NCBI RefSeq assembly: GCF_008477545.1
Contig: NZ_VORA01000008.1
Coordinates: 49,933 to 113,932 of the forward strand
Source of the DNA: Roseibium aestuarii
GTDB taxonomy: Bacteria > Pseudomonadota > Alphaproteobacteria > Rhizobiales > Stappiaceae
DNA length: 64,000 nucleotides
Direction: 5' to 3'
Position numbers and translations under genes: made by a program. Every line of letters begins with the position of its first letter. Position 1 is the stretch's first letter. The notes under the pieces are model-generated. The model saw nothing but the letters and a program-made list of their open reading frames with translations, searched no databases and was not told where the DNA came from. This document shows, in pieces, positions 7,669 to 20,166 of this stretch.

Positions 7669-9114
7669 TCAGCGCGGCAGGTTGCTGGATCCGGTCAGGA
7701 ACTCGTCCACCGCGCGGGCAGCCTGACGGCCTTCGCGGATGGCCCAGACCACCAGGGACTGACCCTTGCGCACGTCACCGGCGGCAAAGACGTTGTCCAT
7801 GGAGGTGCGGTAGTCTTCGGTGTTGGCCTTCACGTTGGTGCGGCCGTCCAGCTCCAGCTTCTCGCCGGCTTCGGCGATGAAGGTGTCGAGGCGCGGGCCG
7901 GAGAAGCCGATGGCGGCCAGCACGAGATCAGCCTTGAGGATGAACTCGGTGCCTTCGATCGGACGACGCTTTTCATCCACGCGGGCGCATTTCACGCCGG
8001 TTACATGGCCGTCTTCGCCCACGATGCCGAGGGTTGCCGCGGAAAACTCGCGCTCGGCACCTTCGGCCTGGGACGACGAGGTGCGGAACTTCGTCGGCCA
8101 GTAGGGCCAGATGGTGAGCTTGTCTTCCTTGAGCGGCGGGATCGGGCGGATGTCGAGCTGGGTCACCGAGAGGGCACCCTGGCGGAAGGCCGTGCCGACG
8201 CAGTCGGACGCGGTGTCGCCGCCGCCGATGACGACGACATGCTTGCCCGCGGCCCAGATCGGCGCTTCGTTGACGCCCGGCTTGATTTCCGGCTCGCCAC
8301 CGACGCGACGGTTCTGCTGGGTCAGGTAGGTCATGGCCCAGTGGCAGCCCTCGAGGGACTCGAAGCCGTCAACACCCGGATCACGCGGACGCTCGGCGCC
8401 GGCGCAGAGGATCACGGCGTCGTGACGCTCGGCCAGATCTTCCAGGGAGATGGTGGTGCCCACGTCGACGCCGTAGTGGAACGTGACGCCTTCGCCTTCC
8501 AGCTGGGTCACGCGGCGGTCGATGTAGTGCTTTTCCATCTTGAAGTCGGGAATGCCATAGCGCAGCAGGCCGCCGGCCTTGGCTTCGCGCTCATAGACAT
8601 GGACCGTGTGACCTGCGCGGGCGAGCTGCTGGGCAGCGGCCATGCCGGCAGGCCCGGAGCCAACGATGGCGACGGCCTTGCCGGTCTTGATCGCAGCCGG
8701 TTCCGGCACGATCCAGCCCTCGGCCCACCCCTTGTCGGCCAGCGCCTGCTCGACCGACTTGATGTTCACCGGGATGTCTTCCAGGTTCAGGGTGCAGGCT
8801 TCCTCGCAAGGCGCGGGGCAGATGCGACCGGTGAACTCCGGGAAGTTGTTGGTGCTGTGCAGGTTGCGCAGGGCCAGATCCCAGTCGCCGCCATAGACCA
8901 GATCGTTCCAGTCGGGGATCTGGTTGTGCACGGGGCAGCCGGTGGGGCCGTGGCAGAAGGGGATGCCGCAATCCATGCAGCGGGCGGCCTGACGCTGGAC
9001 CTCCGGCTCCGTCAGCGGGATCGTGAAATCCCTGAAGTGACGAATACGGTCGGACGCCGGCTGATACTTCTGCTCCTGGCGGTCAATTTCCAAAAATCCG
9101 GTAACCTTGCCCAA
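7669..9114 (-). CDS. gltD: Glutamate synthase (NADPH) small subunit
   Basis: 481 aa. It feeds electrons from NADPH to GltB for glutamate synthesis from glutamine and 2-oxoglutarate. The N-terminal Fe-S domain has two Cys clusters, CMDCGIPFC with GCPVHNQIPDWND, and CPAPCEEAC. Two dinucleotide-binding folds follow: FAD at VGSGPAGMAAAQQLA and NADPH at VIGGGDTASDCVG. The C-terminal AAGDVRKGQSLVVWAI is typical. The start is an unusual TTG, but a strong Shine-Dalgarno (GAGGAGGT) lies six bases before it and the family N-terminus (GKVTGFLEIDRQ) begins there. It is 99 bp downstream of gltB, with a perfect hairpin between them. Confidence 0.96.
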   Translation of the reverse strand: MGKVTGFLEIDRQEQKYQPASDRIRHFRDFTIPLTEPEVQRQAARCMDCGIPFCHGPTGCPVHNQIPDWNDLVYGGDWDLALRNLHSTNNFPEFTGRICPAPCEEACTLNLEDIPVNIKSVEQALADKGWAEGWIVPEPAAIKTGKAVAIVGSGPAGMAAAQQLARAGHTVHVYEREAKAGGLLRYGIPDFKMEKHYIDRRVTQLEGEGVTFHYGVDVGTTISLEDLAERHDAVILCAGAERPRDPGVDGFESLEGCHWAMTYLTQQNRRVGGEPEIKPGVNEAPIWAAGKHVVVIGGGDTASDCVGTAFRQGALSVTQLDIRPIPPLKEDKLTIWPYWPTKFRTSSSQAEGAEREFSAATLGIVGEDGHVTGVKCARVDEKRRPIEGTEFILKADLVLAAIGFSGPRLDTFIAEAGEKLELDGRTNVKANTEDYRTSMDNVFAAGDVRKGQSLVVWAIREGRQAARAVDEFLTGSSNLPR

Positions 9115-9156
9115 GGTGACCTCCTCACAAATCTCTCAAGTCTCTGGGCGGCTCGA

Positions 9157-9182
9157 TCGGGTGCGGAGGGATCCGCACCCGA
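9157..9182. repeat. Intercistronic hairpin between gltB and gltD
   Basis: A perfect 11-bp inverted repeat, TCGGGTGCGGA and its complement, with a 4-base loop (68-71 of the 9100s). No T-run follows on the minus strand, so it looks more like an mRNA processing or stability element setting the gltB:gltD ratio than a full terminator. Confidence 0.55.
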
Positions 9183-9213
9183 GAGCCGGGCTTCGTTCTT
9201 TCGTGTGTGCGGA

Positions 9214-13956
<4,743 letters not shown>

Positions 13957-14765
13957 TTGCTCCCTCACGTGTTCGCACACGATGTTTCCGGGCCGGGGTC
14001 CGGCGTCAGGCTGTCGTCCGGGTCGCGTTCCTTGCGGGATGCGGCTCGTGTGACGACCCTGGCCATCGGCCTCGGCTCTGTCGAAATTCGAACGCCTGTT
14101 CGCCGTCGTCGGGATTTGGCCCCTGGCGAGCTGGCGTGGTGTCGATCCGACCTTGCGTCCGGTTGCTCCGTCCCGTGTGCGCCTTGCGTCCGTCTCTTGC
14201 GGGAAGAGGGGACGCGGCGTCTTGCACCTTACAGGCTTTGCAAGCAGGCGGATCTTTCGTGATCCGGTCCGCAATCGACGTCATTCCCCGGGGTCGGTCC
14301 CGATCCGGTCTCACCGCTATCCGGCGCTGCCCTTGCAGTCCGGAGGGCAGCGGACGAGGTGGCCGTGCTCCGTGGTCTCGTAAATGGGACAGTGATGCTG
14401 TCCTATTGCAAGCGGCGCGACCATGCCAGATTTCCACCAGCGGGGCAAGTCCGTTTGTCCCCGACACTATTATAAATATTTCGCGGGCGCAGTGCCAAAT
14501 CGCTGTTTCGTGGCTTTTGGAGGCTCAAAAGGAAAGATTCTTGCACGCCGTGGCGAATTCAAGGCAGCGAGGGCTGTCTGAGGTTGCGGTGCGGCGATCA
14601 TATCTTGCGCCGCAAGAGGCTGGTCGGGAACAGGCGTTCCGATCACGGCGGGTGTCACGGGCGTTTGATTTTCCATTGATCGGGGAAGTTGGGAAGGTCT
14701 GCCTGCGACCGGTCGATGAACCGGCTGCGCGTGATCACAAACGGATCGACCGAGAGGAGATCGAG
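13957..14765. other. 809-bp intergenic region between gltB and bufA
   Basis: This divergent spacer must hold the promoters of gltBD (minus) and of the bufferin operon (plus). No convincing protein is visible on either strand. It contains a 17-bp inverted repeat at 14387-14403 and an AT-rich island (ATTATAAATATTT) at about 14469-14481, unusual in this GC-rich DNA. I see no clear sigma-70 pair or ECF motif, and no regulator gene lies next to it. Confidence 0.6.
14387..14403. promoter_or_regulatory. Inverted repeat, possible operator
   Basis: GGACAG-TGATG-CTGTCC is a perfect 6-bp dyad with a 5-bp spacer, about one turn and a half in length, which suits a dimeric regulator. It lies 363 bp before bufA and 431 bp before gltB, so either gene could be its target. 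The regulator is unknown. Confidence 0.3.
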
Positions 14766-15065
14766 ATGAGCAAGACCCGACTGACCGCGACCGTTCTGGC
14801 TGGTGCCATGGCCGGTGCCCTTGCCGGGATCGCTGCCCCGCAGGATGCTGCCGCTCAGGCCAAGGAAAAGTGCTACGGCGTGTCCCTGAAGGGCCAGAAC
14901 GACTGCAAGGCCGGACCGGGCACCACCTGCGCCGGAACGTCCACCGTCGATTATCAGGGCAATGCCTGGACCCTCGTGCCCAAGGGCTCCTGCGCCGACA
15001 TGAAGCTCCCGGGCGAGCGTCAGGGCTCCCTGTCTCCGCTCGAGCGCGATCTGCCCAAGGCCTGA
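14766..15065 (+). CDS. bufA: Bufferin precursor peptide (DUF2282)
   Basis: 99 aa, start ATG with GAGGAG upstream. A Sec-type signal peptide occupies residues 1-31 ([21 protein letters not shown]). The mature part has four cysteines at 36, 47, 55 and 76 in the DUF2282 pattern ([33 protein letters not shown]). DUF2282 peptides encoded with a DUF692 enzyme are bufferins, RiPPs in which Cys residues are changed to 5-thiooxazoles so that the exported peptide binds copper and protects the cell. The tail after Cys76 is a hydrophilic extension. It is the first gene of bufA-bufB-bufC-doxX. Modification is inferred from the operon and not visible in the sequence. Confidence 0.9.
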   Translation: MSKTRLTATVLAGAMAGALAGIAAPQDAAAQAKEKCYGVSLKGQNDCKAGPGTTCAGTSTVDYQGNAWTLVPKGSCADMKLPGERQGSLSPLERDLPKA

Positions 15066-15159
15066 TCGTCCTCCGGCGACCGGATTGCGGAACCGGCCTG
15101 GCCTTCGGGTCTGGCGGTTCCGGCCGGTTTGCGCCAGCCTGGAACAAGGAAGAGACCGG

Positions 15160-16077
15160 ATGACCACCATGAGCGACCTGGCTGGGGGACTTCCCGCGGC
15201 CGCCGGACTGGGGCTGAAGCCTGACCATGTCCGCGAGATCCTCGAAATGCGCCCGGCCGTCGGCTTCTTCGAGGTTCATGCGGAGAACTTCATGGGCGAC
15301 GGGGGCATGCCCCATCGCCAGCTCTCGGCCATCCGCGAGCTCTATCCGGTCTCCCTGCATGGGGTGGGGCTGTCGATCGGTGGGGAAGACCCGCTCGACA
15401 AGGGTCACCTTGCCCGGTTGAAGCGGCTGGTCGAGCGCTATGCGCCCGCGCAGTTCTCGGAGCATCTGGCCTGGTCCACCCATGAGGGAACCTATTTCAA
15501 CGACCTGCTGCCGCTGCCTTACACGGAGCAAACGCTGGCGCGGGTCTGTGATCACGTGGATGAGGTTCAGGAGGTTCTCGGGCTGCGGATGCTCCTGGAA
15601 AATCCGTCGACCTATGTCGCCTTCAGCGAAACGACCCTTTCCGAAACGGAGTTTCTGGCGGAGATCGCCGGGCGGACCGGCTGCGGTCTGCTGCTCGACG
15701 TGAACAACGTGCATGTGTCCTGCGTGAACCAGCAATGGTCGCCGCAGGACTATCTCGCGGATTTTCCGATGCAGCATGTGGGCGAGATCCATCTGGGCGG
15801 GCATGCGCAGGACACGGATGATCTGGGGCGGCCGCTGCTGATCGACAGCCACGACCGGGAGGTCGATGCGCAGGTCTGGGCGCTGTTTGCCGACGTCATT
15901 GCCCGTCATGGGTCGCTGCCGACGCTGATCGAATGGGATCAGGCACTGCCCGATCTTCCGGTGCTGCTCGACGAGGCGCGCCGGGCGGAGGCCATCCTGT
16001 CTGCTCACCGCCTTTCTGGCCACCGCCCTTCTGGCCACCGTCTGGCTGCCGACCAGGAGATGCGCCGTGCGGGATGA
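15160..16077 (+). CDS. bufB: MNIO family oxidase BufB (DUF692)
   Basis: 305 aa from ATG at 15160, preceded by AAGGAAGAG. A (beta/alpha)8 multinuclear non-heme iron oxidase, expected to oxidise Cys residues of BufA to thiooxazoles. Conserved metal-binding signatures are present: FFEVHAENFMG, VSLHGVGLSIGG, FSEHLAWS, LLENPSTY, LLLDVNNVHVS, GEIHLGGH, IDSHDREVD and LIEWDQALP. The end carries an odd H-x4-H-x4-H segment made by a 15-nt tandem repeat, absent from the core fold. It overlaps bufC by 11 nt, so translation is probably coupled. Assignment rests on motifs and operon context. Confidence 0.93.
   Translation: MTTMSDLAGGLPAAAGLGLKPDHVREILEMRPAVGFFEVHAENFMGDGGMPHRQLSAIRELYPVSLHGVGLSIGGEDPLDKGHLARLKRLVERYAPAQFSEHLAWSTHEGTYFNDLLPLPYTEQTLARVCDHVDEVQEVLGLRMLLENPSTYVAFSETTLSETEFLAEIAGRTGCGLLLDVNNVHVSCVNQQWSPQDYLADFPMQHVGEIHLGGHAQDTDDLGRPLLIDSHDREVDAQVWALFADVIARHGSLPTLIEWDQALPDLPVLLDEARRAEAILSAHRLSGHRPSGHRLAADQEMRRAG
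16006..16050 (+). repeat. 15-nt tandem repeat inside the 3' end of bufB
   Basis: Units at 16006-16020 and 16021-16035 differ by one base (CACCGCCTTTCTGGC against CACCGCCCTTCTGGC) and are followed by a degenerate third copy. Each encodes His-Arg-x-Ser-Gly, giving three evenly spaced histidines. The unit is a multiple of three, so slippage would change length without breaking the frame. Confidence 0.7.
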
Positions 16078-16885
16078 CCACACTGCGCTCGGGTCCTCTC
16101 GGCTGGCCGGCGGGCTGCTGGTGCCCGTGGCGTCGGGGGATGATCTGGCGCGGGCCCTGCCGGCAGGCGTCGTCGGCCCCGAGGGACAACCGGCGCCCAG
16201 GCGTTTCTCGGTCTACCGGAACAATGTGATGTCGAGCCTGATCGAGGCGCTGGGCTCGGTCTATCCGGCGATCAGGGGCCTGCTCGGTGAAGATTATTTC
16301 AAGGCACTGGCAGCGGAGTTTATCCGCGGCCATCCGCCACGGTCGCCGGTGCTGCTCGATTACGGTGCGGAGTTCGCGGGGTTCCTCGAAGGCTTCCCGC
16401 CGCTGGCGGACTATCCCTATCTGGCGGATACGGCGCGGCTGGAATGGGCCTGGCTCAAGGCCTATCACGCGGCAGATGTGCCCGGCCTGTCGCCGGCCTG
16501 TCTGGCGGGAGTGGCTGCCGATGCGCTCGGCGAGCTGACCCTCAGGCCCCATCCGGCGGCGGCGATCCTGATGTCGCCCTGGCCGGTGCATGAGATCTGG
16601 CAGCGCAACCGCACGCAAGATGCGCGGGAGGCCCTGCCGCCGCCGGATCTTTCGCCGGGCGACCGGGCGGTTCTCATCCGGCGTCCGGAGCTGGAGGTCG
16701 AGGTCACGGATCTGAGCCCGGTCGAGGCGCGGTTCCTGACCGCTCTTCAGGCAGGCGAAACGCTGTCTGGTGCTCTGGACACGGTCCTTGCCCATGAAGA
16801 GGGCGAGGCGGACATAGCCGGGCTGCTGGCAAGCCTTGCGACAAGCTCCGCGTTTTGCGCATTGCATCGCGGATCCGCGTGCTGA
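16067..16885 (+). CDS. bufC: BufC, partner of the MNIO enzyme (DUF2063)
   Basis: 272 aa, GTG start inside the end of bufB, with AGGAG seven bases before it. The N-terminal DUF2063 domain (about 10-105) shows RRFSVYRNNVMSSLIEALG and YPAIRGLLGEDYF, the usual signature of HvfC/BufC proteins. The C-terminal half has the LEWAWLKAYHA motif and a small beta-rich region. BufC is thought to present the BufA precursor to BufB, acting like a RiPP recognition element. No catalytic residues are expected. It lies third in the operon, and the 11-nt overlap indicates balanced production with BufB. Confidence 0.88.
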   Translation: MRDDHTALGSSRLAGGLLVPVASGDDLARALPAGVVGPEGQPAPRRFSVYRNNVMSSLIEALGSVYPAIRGLLGEDYFKALAAEFIRGHPPRSPVLLDYGAEFAGFLEGFPPLADYPYLADTARLEWAWLKAYHAADVPGLSPACLAGVAADALGELTLRPHPAAAILMSPWPVHEIWQRNRTQDAREALPPPDLSPGDRAVLIRRPELEVEVTDLSPVEARFLTALQAGETLSGALDTVLAHEEGEADIAGLLASLATSSAFCALHRGSAC

Positions 16886-16959
16886 ACATTTGAAAAACGG
16901 GACTGGTCGAAAGACAGGAGACCGGCCTTGCGCGACGCGGGGCCGGAACGGAGGGTGAC

Positions 16960-17544
16960 ATGGATGGTGCAATCGGAATGATCCATCGCGGCCACAAGGC
17001 CGCGGCCGAGGGCGTGGAACGTCTGACGCGGGACTGGCTTCCCGGCCTTGCGGCCCGGCTCGTCTTTGCCAGCGTCTTGCTCGTTTATTTCTGGCAGTCG
17101 GGCCTGACCAAGCTCGGCGAGGGCGCGCTCGGCTTCCTGATGCCCTCCGATGGCGCCTATGCCCAGATCCTGCCCGGGGTGATGGATGCGGCCGGCTATG
17201 ACGTGACCCAGATCCCGTTCTTTCCCTATGGGCTGATCGTCCTGCTGGGCACCTGGGCGGAATTCGTGCTGCCGCTGCTCGTCGTCCTCGGGCTCTTCAC
17301 CCGGGTGGCCAGTGTCGGCATGCTGGGGTTCCTTGCGGTCATGACGGTGGTGGACATCACCGGTCATCACGTGGAGGCGGAAACCATCGGTGCCTTCTTC
17401 GACGCCAATCCCGGCTCGGTGATCGCGGATCAGCGGCTGATGTGGGCCTTCCCCCTGCTGATCCTTGCGCTGATGGGGCCCGGCCGGATCTCGCTCGATG
17501 CCTGGCTGGGCGCGCGGATGCGCAAGCGCGCCACCTATTATTGA
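16960..17544 (+). CDS. DoxX family membrane protein of the bufferin operon
   Basis: 194 aa, ATG with GGAGGGTG directly upstream. Four hydrophobic helices are visible (LAARLVFASVLLVYFWQSGL; GLIVLLGTWAEFVLPLLVVL; VASVGMLGFLAVMTVVDITG; LMWAFPLLILALMG), which is the DoxX fold. The last gene of bufferin operons is often a DoxX protein, likely a membrane redox or quinone-linked component, but its role is unproven. It is 74 bp from bufC with no terminator between, so it should share the bufA transcript. Confidence 0.85.
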   Translation: MDGAIGMIHRGHKAAAEGVERLTRDWLPGLAARLVFASVLLVYFWQSGLTKLGEGALGFLMPSDGAYAQILPGVMDAAGYDVTQIPFFPYGLIVLLGTWAEFVLPLLVVLGLFTRVASVGMLGFLAVMTVVDITGHHVEAETIGAFFDANPGSVIADQRLMWAFPLLILALMGPGRISLDAWLGARMRKRATYY

Positions 17545-17624
17545 GACGTGGACCGATCCGCCGGCAGCCGATCTCGTTGCAAAGTGGCTTGCGGAGCCGG
17601 CGGAGCTGACGCACTCTCCGCGCC

Positions 17625-18668
17625 ATGAACTTCTCCAGTGACAACTGGGCAGGAGCCACGTCGCCGGTCATGGCGTCTCTGGCCCGCCATGCCTCCGGAT
17701 TTGCTCCCGCCTATGGCAGCGATCCGCTCACCCTTTCCGTCGCACAGCGCTTCCGTGATCTCTTCGAGAGGGACGTGAAGGTCTTCTTCGTGGCCACCGG
17801 CTCGGCCGCCAATGCGCTGGCGCTCTCCGCCTATGCGCGTCCGGGCGGTGCGGTCTTCGGGCACATGGATGCCCACATCCGGGTCGACGAATGCGGCTGT
17901 CCCGAATTCCTGACCTCCGGCAACCGCATGGTTGGCGTGCCGGGGCAGGACGGGAAGATGACGCCCGACGCCCTGCGCCAGACCATGGAAGCCTACCCGG
18001 ACGGGGTGGTGCATCACGGTCAGGTGGCGGCCGTCTCCCTGACCCAGGCGACCGAAAGCGGCACTGTCTATACGGTCGAGGAAATTGCCGCCCTCAAGGA
18101 GGTTGCGACTTCCCGCGGGGTGCCCCTGCACATGGATGGCGCGCGCTTTGCCAATGCGCTCGTGAGCCTCGGCGTGACGCCAGCGGAGATGACCTGGAAG
18201 GCCGGTGTCGACGTGCTGTCCTTCGGCGCCACCAAGAACGGATGCTGGTGCGCGGAAGCGGTCGTCTTCTTTGATGAAGCCGGCGCGAAGGGTTTCGAAT
18301 ATATCCGCAAGCGGGCGGGTCACCTGTTTTCCAAGAGCCGGTTCGTGGCCGCCCAGCTGGACGGCTATCTCGCCGAAGACAGCTGGCTGAAGACGGCGGC
18401 GCACGCCAACGAGCAGGCGAGCCGGCTGGGTGCCGGGATCGTGCAGAAGGGAGGTCGGCTTTTGTCGCCCGTCCAGGCCAACGAGGTCTTCCCGGTGCTG
18501 AGTAGCGAGCAGGTAACGCGCCTGCGGGCCGCCGGGGCCGCGTTCTATGAGTGGCCGGTGGCGCACGACCATCCGCAAGCTCTGAAGGACGGTGAGGTCG
18601 CCCTGCGTCTCGTCACGAGCTTTGCGACCGATCCTTCGGAAGTCTCGGCGTTTCTCGACCTGCTCTGA
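17625..18668 (+). CDS. ltaE: Low-specificity L-threonine aldolase
   Basis: 347 aa. A fold-type I PLP enzyme that splits L-threonine or L-allo-threonine to glycine and acetaldehyde. The N-terminal FSSDNWAGA and AYGSDPLT are family signatures, ATGSAANALAL lies in the cofactor phosphate region, and LHMDGARFANAL and SFGATKNG contain the aspartate and the PLP-binding lysine (Lys204). The length fits bacterial LtaE. It is 80 bp after doxX on the same strand but functionally unrelated, so it may have its own promoter. A 12-bp hairpin follows. Confidence 0.92.
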   Translation: MNFSSDNWAGATSPVMASLARHASGFAPAYGSDPLTLSVAQRFRDLFERDVKVFFVATGSAANALALSAYARPGGAVFGHMDAHIRVDECGCPEFLTSGNRMVGVPGQDGKMTPDALRQTMEAYPDGVVHHGQVAAVSLTQATESGTVYTVEEIAALKEVATSRGVPLHMDGARFANALVSLGVTPAEMTWKAGVDVLSFGATKNGCWCAEAVVFFDEAGAKGFEYIRKRAGHLFSKSRFVAAQLDGYLAEDSWLKTAAHANEQASRLGAGIVQKGGRLLSPVQANEVFPVLSSEQVTRLRAAGAAFYEWPVAHDHPQALKDGEVALRLVTSFATDPSEVSAFLDLL

Positions 18669-18693
18669 GCGGATTGGTCCTCTTGAATGCGAC

Positions 18694-18721
18694 AACGGCC
18701 GGATCCTTCGATCCGGCCGTT
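18694..18721. terminator. Hairpin between ltaE and ibpA
   Basis: A perfect 12-bp stem (AACGGCCGGATC and its complement) with a CTTC loop lies between two convergent genes. The T-tract is weak on both sides (TGCCGTTTG), so termination efficiency is uncertain. Confidence 0.6.
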
Positions 18722-18823
18722 GCCGTTTGGGGGGGAGAGACCACCGGTTGGAGGGACAGTGGGAGGTCTGTCGTGTCCGGTGGTCATCCCGTCAGGAGCT
18801 CCGGATGTCCCGGAGCCATGAGG

Positions 18824-19270
18824 TCAGTGGGCCTGAGCCTCGATCTGCCTGGCGCTTGCGCTGCCGATCTCGATCTTGCGCGGCTTCATCGTTTCGGGAA
18901 GCTCGCGGACCAGGTCGATGTGAAGCAGACCGTTTTCGAGCAGGGCACCTTCCACGCGGACATATTCCGCGATCTGGAAGCGGCGCTCGAAGGCGCGGGA
19001 CGCAATGCCCCGGTAGAGCACGTCGCGGCCCTCATCTTCGGCTTCCTTCTCGCCCTTCACGGTCAGCACATGTTCGCGCGCCTCGACCGAGAGATCCTTC
19101 TCGGCAAAGCCGGCCACGGCCATGGTGATGCGATAGGCGTTCTCGCCGGTGCGCTCGATGTTGTAGGGCGGGTAGCTCGGGGCGTCCGCATTGGCGCTGT
19201 CGAGCATGGAGAAAAGCCGGTCAAAGCCCACGGTGGAGCGATAGAGCGGAGAAAAGTCAAAATGGCGCAT
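18824..19270 (-). CDS. ibpA: Small heat-shock protein Hsp20/IbpA
   Basis: 148 aa. An ATP-independent holdase that binds unfolding proteins. The N-terminus MRHFDFSPLYRSTVGFDRLF is close to that of IbpA. The alpha-crystallin domain (about 35-125) has YNIERTGENAYRITMAVAGF and the conserved ENGLLHIDLVRELPE strand, followed by PRKIEI with the C-terminal I-x-I-type oligomerisation motif (IEI). Upstream on the minus strand lie a clear RpoH-type promoter and a three-hairpin leader ending in a ROSE-type stem over the ribosome binding site, so both heat-shock sigma factor and temperature-gated translation are expected. Confidence 0.95.
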   Translation of the reverse strand: MRHFDFSPLYRSTVGFDRLFSMLDSANADAPSYPPYNIERTGENAYRITMAVAGFAEKDLSVEAREHVLTVKGEKEAEDEGRDVLYRGIASRAFERRFQIAEYVRVEGALLENGLLHIDLVRELPETMKPRKIEIGSASARQIEAQAH

Positions 19271-19371
19271 ATCTCTGTCCTCTCTTGAGCAACGGATATT
19301 TCTGATGCCGAACCGATCCCCCGTCTTGGCGAGATCGTTCGTGTGTCACAGGCCCGGATCCGGCGCCTGTG
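19271..19371 (-). promoter_or_regulatory. ROSE-type RNA thermometer in the ibpA leader
   Basis: Read on the minus strand, the leader holds three hairpins: CACAGGC/GCCTGTG (19347-19371); CGAAC-GATC pairing with GATC-GGTTCG in the middle; and the terminal stem TTGCTC-AAGA-GAGGAC (19277-19292), which covers the AGGA ribosome binding site just before the ATG. The last stem contains the UYGCU sequence facing AGG with a G opposite G, the hallmark of ROSE elements in alphaproteobacterial small heat-shock genes. Melting at high temperature would free the ribosome site. Confidence 0.8.
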
Positions 19372-19377
19372 AACCTG

Positions 19378-19405
19378 AGATAAGCACGCGTTTGATGGAT
19401 TCAAG
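19378..19405 (-). promoter_or_regulatory. RpoH (sigma-32) promoter of ibpA
   Basis: On the minus strand the -35 box is CTTGAA (19400-19405), followed by a 15-bp spacer and CTTATCTCAG. This fits the alphaproteobacterial RpoH -10 consensus CYTATNTNNG. The predicted transcript start is near 19371, exactly where the first leader hairpin begins. Confidence 0.75.
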
Positions 19406-19546
19406 AGGGCGGTTTTTGCACATGAATGCCAGCTGAACGAAGCCTTCCGTTTCGGTTCAAGTGGCCTGGAGCAATCTCCTCTCATCAACAGCGGCAAGGG
19501 CGACAAGGACATCGCCGCCGCCTGCCAAAGACCGAGGAGAAAGCTC

Positions 19547-20020
19547 ATGACCCGCATGACCGCCAAGTTTGCCCGCAGCTTCCTGACCGCTCTGGTTCTG
19601 GGGGGCTCCATCGTCACCACCGCCGGTGTGGCGTCTGCCGCCGGCTCCAATATCAGCTCTGGGCACGCCCCTGTCGTCCAGGCAGACTATCGCGGTCACC
19701 ACGGTGATCGGGGCCAGGGCCGGGATCAGGGTCGAGACTGGAACCGCGACCATGACCGGCGCGACGAGCGAGGTGCCCGCGAACATCGCCGCGATGACCG
19801 TCGCCACTGGCTGATGAGCGAACGCGACGTGCGCCGCAGCCTGCGCCGTCAGGGCTTCGAGGACATCCGGATCGTCGGCCAGCGCGGCCCGGTCTACATC
19901 GTCAAGGCGGATGGCTGGCGCGGCCTTCGCGAGCGTCTGGTGGTGGATGGCCGCTCCGGTGCCATCATCGGCCGCGAGCCTGCCCGTGGCCAGGGGTTCC
20001 ACTGGAGCTACCGCTGGTAA
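19547..20020 (+). CDS. Periplasmic Arg/Asp/His-rich protein with PepSY-like C-terminus
   Basis: 157 aa. A signal peptide (SFLTALVLGGSIVTTAGVASA) is followed by a strongly charged segment of about residues 48-88, with many Arg, Asp and His residues and repeats such as RDQGRDWNRDHDRRDERG. A small C-terminal domain (about 90-150) has RRSLRRQGFEDIRIVGQRG and LVVDGRSGAII, resembling the beta-alpha-beta pattern of PepSY-like proteins. The function is unknown. The charged part is probably disordered and could bind polyanions or metals, which is only a guess. It is divergent from ibpA and is a single-gene unit ending at a strong terminator. Confidence 0.75.
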   Translation: MTRMTAKFARSFLTALVLGGSIVTTAGVASAAGSNISSGHAPVVQADYRGHHGDRGQGRDQGRDWNRDHDRRDERGAREHRRDDRRHWLMSERDVRRSLRRQGFEDIRIVGQRGPVYIVKADGWRGLRERLVVDGRSGAIIGREPARGQGFHWSYRW

Positions 20021-20047
20021 GTGACGTCGCATCATCTCTCTGATGGC

Positions 20048-20077
20048 AAAGGGCCCCGCCACCGCGCGGGGCCTTTT
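20048..20077 (+). terminator. Rho-independent terminator
   Basis: An 8-bp GC stem (GGCCCCGC at 20052-20059 with GCGGGGCC at 20066-20073), a six-base loop and TTTT, 32 bp after the preceding gene. Confidence 0.8.
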
Positions 20078-20166
20078 GCGTTTTCGCGCCAAGGAGCCGC
20101 CCAAGTTGCTTCGGCGCAGTTGTCGCTCCGCCACCAACGCCTTATTGTCGTGGTGATTTCCCGAAC

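Noticed and set aside
13957..14765. Search for a horizontally acquired island around the bufferin operon
   Set aside because: No integrase, tRNA junction, direct repeats or clear GC shift; only a short AT-rich patch.
16868..16879. CGCGGATCCGCG palindrome
   Set aside because: It falls inside the coding end of bufC and is explained by codon composition.
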